Of a stretch of DNA of 64,000 nt, positions 53,301 through 62,300 are shown piece by piece. The DNA lies in contig JAWRVZ010000274.1 of the NCBI GenBank assembly GCA_037043235.1, positions 248,001-312,000 on the forward strand, given 5' to 3'. The notes below the pieces were generated by a model that did not search any database, was not told the origin of the DNA, and saw nothing but the letters and a program-made list of their open reading frames with translations. Numbering within the stretch: position 1 is the stretch's first letter; the number at the start of each line of letters is the position of its first letter. The DNA is from Rhodeus uyekii (Eukaryota; Chordata; Actinopteri; Cypriniformes; Acheilognathidae). Position numbers and translations under genes: made by a program.

Positions 53301-56300
53301 CAAAAGCAGAAATCAAGTAACCTCAACTCAGAATATCAGAAATAAGTATTAAAAATTCATTTATATTGCAGCAAGCACCAGCAGCATCAAAGATTTGTTA
53401 AACCAACAGAAGTGTAAATGTAATGCTTTTCCAGTGGTACAAATTAAAAATGTGTACTACTTGTGTATATTACTATCACATACTACAAAGTACTAGCAAA
53501 TGCACTTACACTGTGCTTTTAAAAAGAAAGGAATTCTGGGGTAAATTCACTAAACAGTTTGTGCCTTTTTGTGCGTCATAAATACCAAAAGACACAAGAT
53601 TTATAGAATGCACTTTATTTCAAAGTGTATTAGCTTGCAAATTAAAGACAAACGTATAATTTGGGTTTTACGAGTAGGCTAGGACATGTGCACAATGCAC
53701 ATTGCGTACATTTCTTTATCTGTATATTATGCGTGTACTGTGCGCTATAATCTATAGAGAAACAGAGCAGAAATTGAACAAAGAAGAAATTGTCAAGAGC
53801 ACATGGTCGATCATTTGTGTTTGTGCATGCTATCAAATGGAGTATACTATGAAAGGTTGTACATTCGACAGTACAAAAATACTAAGCACTTGCATCAAAA
53901 CTGAAAAGTATAATTTGGGCTTTCCATCACATTATTATGGCCATGGAAGGCAGGCGGTAAATGGAAATTAATAGAGATGTCTGTTTACATTTTTTACTAT
54001 TCATAGGAATTGCAAAGATGATCAGATCATGAAAATTAGTGATTATTGGGATTTGATTACCAGGCATTTATCCATGTATAAGCATAACACATTTCAAGCG
54101 ATCATTGGCTGTCTGGATCTCTGTGGCGTCGTACAACTCCAGTGAAAATTGGCTAATGAAAATTAACCTTGTTTGTTTGCTGCATCCTCCACATTACAGA
54201 ACTGACCCGAAAGAACATAACTACATTGTGAGAATTGCTTTCAGCAAAGACTGTGTTGCCTGATCTGCATGATTTGTGAAAAATGAATCAGGCGCATTTC
54301 ATTCATAATGAATCCCCAAAGGTTTTAATACAAGATTTGACCACAGTATGACACTATTGTTCAAAAGTTTGAGCTCAAGACATTAATACTTTCTTAAAGT
54401 AGCAAAACATTAAATTGACTTTAAAAAATGACATTACAGACTTCTGCTACAAAAGATTTATATCTTTTATATTTTCAAATAAATTCTGGTCTGACGTTTC
54501 TACTCATCAAATTATCTTGAAAAAAAGATTTCCACAAAAATATTAAGCATAACAAAACAAGGACAGTTCTTTACAGATTATGTTGATTTACATTGGTCTT
54601 TTCTTGTATTGAAACCTGAACATTCCTTTAAGGTGGTAAGAATGTGAAAGTGTCAGTTACAGTGTCAGCATCAGAGGTGCTGAATGTTTTCTCATGTAAA
54701 AACATGACTCTAAGCTGAGATCTATAATGTATGAGTGAATTAATTACATACTTATTAAAGTGAAAGAACAACCTAGTGTTTATTATACAGTGCTATGTGT
54801 GGGCAAGCTGTCACCTGTCAATCAGCTAGCAGCAGAGGGTAAGTGGGTGGGTGAAAGTGAGATGAGTGCTGTGATAGGACAGAAGGGGGAGGTGAGCAGG
54901 GGCGCGTATTGCTGCTCTGGGTTAACAGAATACCTGGGGTCCTGGATAGCGGGGTCGATGGCTGGCTGTCTGTGTCTGGTTCGAGGAGGGAGAGTAAGAT
55001 ATTGGCTGCAACCACAGGGAGCAAAGAACAGAAATATGGCTGAATGGAGCTATTGGATATGGAGCGATGGAAAGATAACAAAAGCAAGAGAGGCAGAGAT
55101 TGACGGATAAAAAAAAGTGTGATGTAAAAGAGAAAGGAGGAGGAACAGATTGTTTTTGCTCTCTCAAAATGGATTAAACCTTCCTATGGTTCTCTCTGTG
55201 CTGCTGGCACATCATAATTTTTCTGATCTGAATTTCAGTAATCACGTTAACTGAAAAGATGAAGGTGTATGGCAACATTCCCATTTATGTTCCCTGTATC
55301 AGAAAAAAAAGCTAAGACAAAGAACTTTTAAAGTCACAATAAACACAAGGGCTGGTATATGACTATAAGACCGACAACATCTCTAGCAAATTACGTGACA
55401 CATACCTGTCTGGCGAGTATCTGTCTTCAGACAGGTGTTGTCGAGGGCCATAAAGCGAGGGTGCTCCTCTTACACCATGGTCTAAACTTCGACTGAAGGA
55501 GAGGAGAAAAAAAAGAAGCCCAGCTATGACAACGAGTGCCAGCAACAAAAGTACCAGCATTATTGTAGATTAGTTTTTCATGTAATATTTATATTTGATT
55601 TGCACTTTATTTAAATTAACAAAAAATGTAATAAGTTTTAAATGAAAGAGTTTATTGAAACATTAGACAAAATTGTTCTTTAAAAAATACAAAGTTTGCA
55701 TATGTGTTTTATGTTTTGTCTCATATTTGATATATCAGGATTTTTTGTAGGCTTTATATATTTAGGATTAATATTCATACTATTCCAAAATAATCAAAAT
55801 AGTTTAATAGTCTTCTTTTGGACTGGGGAGGAAGGTTTGAGTTCTGAAAGTTACCGTGTGTTTTTCATAGCACAGTGAACCCTAATCTCAAAAGATTCCT
55901 CATGATATGAACTTTTATACATAAATCGCTCATATGTGTTTTTCTGTTGCAGATTACCTTTGTGGGGGAGGAACGCTGGGTGAGCGTGAACGTGTGCGGC
56001 TCATGTCTGATCGTGAACAGTGATTGGACGACATCACCTGCTCAGGTACAGACAGAGTAGAGCTCTGGAAATCCCTACCATTGTGCCGGTAATCTGAGGC
56101 AAACACAACAGACAACAGACATTTAACACCATTTAACAAGTGGTACCAAATATTAACTCAAACATTCAGTGAAATAAAAGAGCATTAAGACTATTAGTTT
56201 CTAATAATTTTGGGGTGTTAGAGTCCTGTCACAACGTCAGTGTAAAAAGATGGTGAGGATTTTCCTTGTACTGAGTTGAGGTGACTAAAGTTCACAATAA

Positions 56301-59300
56301 TCTTCTCTCTGACAATATCCTTTAATTTGATTTGCTGATCAGCATGTGTGAACACACACAAAGGGTAGGGTAGCTGTGTGCAATCAGACATCAAAACAAC
56401 AAACAGAATTTTGTTCAAAAGTTAATACTTTGATTGATACTTATTGAGCAATGGCTTAAATTGATAAAAAAAGTGATTGTAAAGTCGTCATATAATGTAA
56501 TAATTTATTTCCAATAAATGCTGCTCTATTCATCAAAGAATCCTGAAAACAATGTACCATGCTTTACACAAAATTATTGAGCAGCAAATCATCTTATTAG
56601 AGTGATTTCTGAAGGCTCATTCAACACTGAAGACATTGCTAACACAGGACTTTAAAATATATCAAAAAAGTTCAATAAAAATGTAATTTAAATAAAACAA
56701 TATTACTGTTTTTACTCTGGTCAGCATAAGAGACATGTATAAGATTACTTTCACACTGTCAGTCTAAATCAGGATGTTTGTGCTTCCAATTGGGATCTGA
56801 TTTAAATGATTGATTGTCCACACTGTGTATTGCAACTGTTCAGGTTTGATTTGTGTGTCCTGTGGCTCTTTTTCCGGAATATCTGTTGGTTTCCATGGCA
56901 ATGATGTTGCATTGGTTGGACTTTGCTCAAAAAAACATGGAGGTGGTTGCAATGTTGTCTTAGAATATGACAACACTGCAAGGACAGGGACAGAAACGGG
57001 TGCTTTTATGAGTGACAATGAAAGAAGTAAAGACACCTCATCACTTGAAAACGCAAAGATATCTCCATTATATTAAAATTTTCTGCGTGGCCTGCACATT
57101 GACAACAACACAACACAACCTTGTTTCTGCAAAGAGGTCTGACATGTTTATTATCTACATGGCATGAGATATATGCAGTAAAACTATGCTAAATCTTATC
57201 ACTGCGGTCAGAATGAAATTTGAATTGAATTTCAAACCATATATGAATGAATTCATGTGACTTGGCATTCACACTTGCTAAATATGATTTGATTCCAATT
57301 TTTGGACCGACAGTCTGAACAAGGCTGAAAATGTATTGAATAAAATTATTTCAAGGACGCTCAAGTCTTCCGTTTTCTAAGTACAGTGTAAGCACTAAAG
57401 AAGAGAAAGGTGACTTCACTGTACCTGAGATAACACCAATCCCATCTTCACAGTCGTAATCAGAGAACTCGCTGTCACTGATTCTCTGTGACCCTGAGAG
57501 AGAGAGAGAGAGAGAGAGGAGAAGTGCGGAGGAACAGATCACAAGGATCATAATGAGGAAAAGACCCTCTTAACATGTTGTAATCCACAAGACAGTTCAC
57601 CTGAGGTTAAGTAATCTAGCTAGGGTCATAGCACTGCAAACACACACTAAACTAGCATCACGTTATCATATGTTATAAGGAGTGCACCAATATTGAAATT
57701 GATATTAAAATATTTCAAAATCATTTTGAATTAAAGCCTTTCAAAAGAGCAGGTTTCACTTAAGTAAATTAGCTTTCTATTTTAATTAAAAAAACATTAG
57801 GCAAGAAAAAAATGCTTTTTACTTTTGTGAGCTTTTTAGAATGTAGGCTATAGTTTGACCTTTAAAAAGACCCGATATTCTGATATACAGACTAATAATT
57901 TAGAATTGGTCAATGTGTAGTTATAATTTAGTAAAGCATTAACTAATAATGACTATAACATTTGATATAGTATTTAGTAATATTTTTAAACATTATTAAA
58001 AACACAACAACTGTTAAAAATAATATTAAGAGCAACCTGACTAAAAACCTGACTAGAAAAAAAGCAACTTGGACTAGTTTATGAAAGTGAGTCACTATTG
58101 ATGATGCATAATTTGCATATATAACATAAGTGCATTTGTGATAGGCAGCATGATAGGTTTGCTATAATATACTGTAGTTTTAAATCAAAATAGTAAAACA
58201 CAGCAACCACAGAAAAGGTTTGTGAGAGGCTGGGGAAAGCGTTAGCAGTCCAAACATAGATCTGCTCAGGATCTGCTCATTAACTGGGCTGATTTTATAT
58301 GTTTTATGGTGAAGATCAGGCCTAAAAAGGCAGATAAGCTTTAAAATGAGGTTTGGTGGCATGTTGCAGCAATGATGGGCATTAACTCCATGCAAGCTGT
58401 GTGGAAAAGTGGGGGTTTCTGAAGAGTATGAGGCGGAAGTGAGGGGAGATCACACTTTGGACAGTGTAGAGGATAGTAATCACATTGCTGGCCAATCACA
58501 TGCTAACTGGAGCAAGCAGGTCAAAGTTACCTGAGTTGTAAAAATACGGGCTCTTGACTGGAAATGTGTCAGTGGTGGATAGATAGTAATATTTTTTTAA
58601 GGAAACAAAACATGAAAACAAGACAACACATCAACAAAAACAAACATGCATTTGTCCAAATTTATACAAATTGATACTTCCCAGGTTTTGGATATGAAAA
58701 TAATACAGAATATACAGGACATTCATTCCACAGCAGACCTGAGGATTTGCTACATTCTAATTGGTTAAGTGCCGTATTCTGATTTTCTTAGATTCATTTA
58801 TAATGTTACAAAAGAGTTCTATTACAAATAAATGTCGTTCTTTCGAATTGTCTAATTCGACATCACAAAATGCATCACAATTTCCCCAGTAACAATAACA
58901 AGCAAAACCTTTTTCAAAACTGATGAGCACCAAATCAGCATATTAGAATGATTTCTAAAGGATCATGTAACACTGAAGACTCGAGTAATGGCTGCTGAAA
59001 ATTCAGCTTTGCTATCACAGGAACGAATTACATTTTCAAATATATCAACAAATTACATAATATTACAATATTTCACAATATTATAGTTTTTACTGTATTT
59101 CAGATAAAATAAATGTGCTCTTATTGCTGAGCATCAGAGACTTATTCAGAAACATCTTCCTGATCGCAACTTTTTGAATGGTAGTGAGTAATTTTGCTTA
59201 CAGTGCAATTCATATTTTATGATTTAAACAACTGATAAATGACACACAAAATTATTCAATGAATGATTGACTAAATTCATTCTGACAGGACTGTTCACAC

Positions 59301-62300
59301 AGAATTCAATGTACTAAAAGTGGCCTTAATTGGATTTTAAAATGTGATTACATTTTTGTACTGTTCACACTGTATGGATGTGAGATCATATTCAATGGGT
59401 GTGAGATCATAGTGCAGTTTGAGTATTTTTGTGATTATTATAACAGTAGATGTGTGTACATACTCTGTAACCTGCGCGTTGGGCTCTCTCCAGGTAGGAG
59501 ACGTCTCTGCATGTATGGTGAGGGGTTAGGCAGCGGCATAGAGGACACGTCATGTGTTTGGAGCTTATACCAATGAGGCTGATCATCCAACAGCGCTGTC
59601 TCCAGCTCTATCAGAATCTAAACACACAATCACACAGGTATGAAATACATTTCCATTTATGATGACTTATGAGGTTTTGAGTTTAAGATGCAGCTATTGC
59701 TGCACAACTGCAATATTTAAAGTCTAAACTTTGTCAAGAAAGTCACAAAATACTTATTAAAAATCTATTTTAAACTAAAACTTCTATTCATGTCTGATAT
59801 TTCTTCCAGAAGAGTTTTCTTGCATCATACCAAGTAAACATTGTGAAATACTTTATTACTATGAACGTGACATTATTAGAGACATAGAATAGAAAGGTAT
59901 TCTTCTCTCACCTCTCCCAGGAATTCGCTTTCTTCCTCTCGAACTCTGGCCTGGTCCCACAGTGTGATCTCCAACATACGTTCCCTGAACTCTCGCCTGT
60001 GCACTGGCGAGTACATGAACGTCTGGTTCCACTTGGGCTCCAGAGATTTCTTCACTGTTTTCGTTCTCCTCTTGCTTTTATCACTGAGAAGAACAAGTGA
60101 GTTCATATTTTACAACTGCTGATATGACTCAAACTTGAGGGGTTTTAACATTTACAGTCGCACAGATCCTCACAGACACTAAGCCAATTCAAGGACCCCC
60201 TCTTTGAAAAAACAACAACTATTAATAGCACACATTATTAGACATTAATACACATTTTGCAAATTTATTATTATTATTTATTATTTAATATTCAGATATT
60301 AATTTTCATTTCAAATGGAATTTATAGTTCCCTTTCAAGGGAACTCACGCTGCGTCGAACGCTTTGGGGAATACTTGGACGATAGTCTTGTGAAGCATTA
60401 TGTAAACAACCGAACGATTGATCGACCGAGTGTGAGTGACGGCCGCAAGGCAGTGACGTCATGGACCGGGGTGATAAATATGCGCCGGAAACCGGTGATG
60501 GCAGCTTAGTGTCTTCAGCAAGCACTGGGTGAAAGTGTGTGTTGTTGTCGAGCTGGTCTTTCAGAAATCTCTTGCTAGTTTAAAAAGTCAGGGCTTTCCA
60601 ACTGTATTATGGCGAATCAGACGTTTGTCCTCGTTGTCTCTTGGGATGGGACACACACGCACTTTGTTTAGTCCAGGGGTCGGCAACCCGCGGCTCCGGA
60701 GCCGCATGCGGCTCTTTCACCCCTGTGCTGCGGCTCTTTCATCCCCTGCACGTAACTTGTAGCAGCGGTCCCGCTATTCGCGCTCGGTCCGTTGTCGCTC
60801 CGCCCATATGATGGTAAATCCTATGGCGTCAAAACCGTGCCATTAATATAAGAGCACAGAACTGATGTTTGCGCGCGCGTAAATTACATCCGCGAGCGGA
60901 AAACAGAGCTACCACGCGTAAATACGGGTACCCGCAAGCTCATTTTAATCACTCGCGCACGCGTGATATCTAATCTGCGCACGCGCGAACATTCACCCGC
61001 TCTCGACTGCTGTTTTTGCTTGCGCGAGCATTTTTATTTTTGTCAGTCGTGGGGCAAGGCTTGCTCTTGTAATAGTAACATCAAATGTCATTAGTTAGTT
61101 CCCTTTTTTCCAGAGGTCAGTTGTGATTAGACGCCTGTGATTGTCAATCTAGAGCTGAGGCAAATATACGATTCAGTCTCATTGTATATTATGTTTTTTT
61201 TGTCGATTTATGTATTAATATTGTTTTATTGTAATTTCACGTGTCCCAGTCGAGTGATTTAAGACCAAACTATACTTTATACAGGTTTTCTAGGATTTAT
61301 TAAAAGTAAATGCACAGGTACGACCTTCTGAAAAGAAGTTGTATATCACTTCATATATAAACCTTAGATTGTTTTGTTTTTTTTGTTAAAAATGGCTCTT
61401 TCAACATTTAAGGTTGCCGACCCCTGGTTTAGTCGGTCTGGGAGCGGAGCATGCTAAGTCGCTCGAGAGCACTGACTGTAATCACTGCAGCCAGCTCCCG
61501 CTGCGGGTGCTCCGGTTTTTGATTCTGATTCCGCTCAGGCTCGCACTCCCCAGAGCTCGGGTCCCGCATCAGCTGAGGCTATGCAATAATCTAAGTTTGG
61601 GGCTCACCAATGGATCTGGCTGCGGGGCTTGAGACGGGCGCTGTCCTATCTCAGCCTTTACCAGAAAGATCCGGTGCCTCATGCCCGTTGGAATCACGCC
61701 CGAGGGTGGTTACTCCCAAGGCACCGGCACTGCAATTATCCAGTGGAAGAGTGGAAGAGGCGCTTGCGAGCCACCTCTCTCCGCAATCAGTGTCGTCACT
61801 AAAAGCCCTGGTGCTGCCCACTAAGCCCATGAGGGTTACATCTTCCCTTGTGGGAAGGGCGTACTCCGCGTCTAGTCAAGCAGGGGCATGTCTACACACC
61901 ACTGCCCTGCTACAAGCTTATCAAGCGGAGCTAATGGGGGACCTCGATGAGGCCGGCGGCATAGGACCAGTGGCAGTAGCTGAGCTCTGCCGAGCCACAG
62001 ATCTCACTCCCCGGTCCACCAGGGAAATGGCTGCTTCCATTGGCCGTTCCATGGCAGCCTGTGTGGCTACGGAGAGACATCTGTGGCTCAATCTTACATC
62101 TTTAAAGGATAGAGAGAAAAACTTTATTTTGGACATACCTATTTCGCCTTCTGGACTTTTTGGCGACTCCATAAAATTGGTTGTCGATAAGTTCCAGGAG
62201 GCAGCTAAACAGCAAGTGGCATTCAACCTCCTTTTGCCTCGCCGTCCTCAACCCTGAGCCAGCCACAGCCCCACAGCTCCTCACAACGGGCCACTCAGAG

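Noticed and set aside
61610..62257. Host gene with one exon
   Set aside because: Sequence matches the gag-like ORF of DIRS elements, lies between inverted DIRS ends, and related remnants occur at 22860 and possibly 6560.
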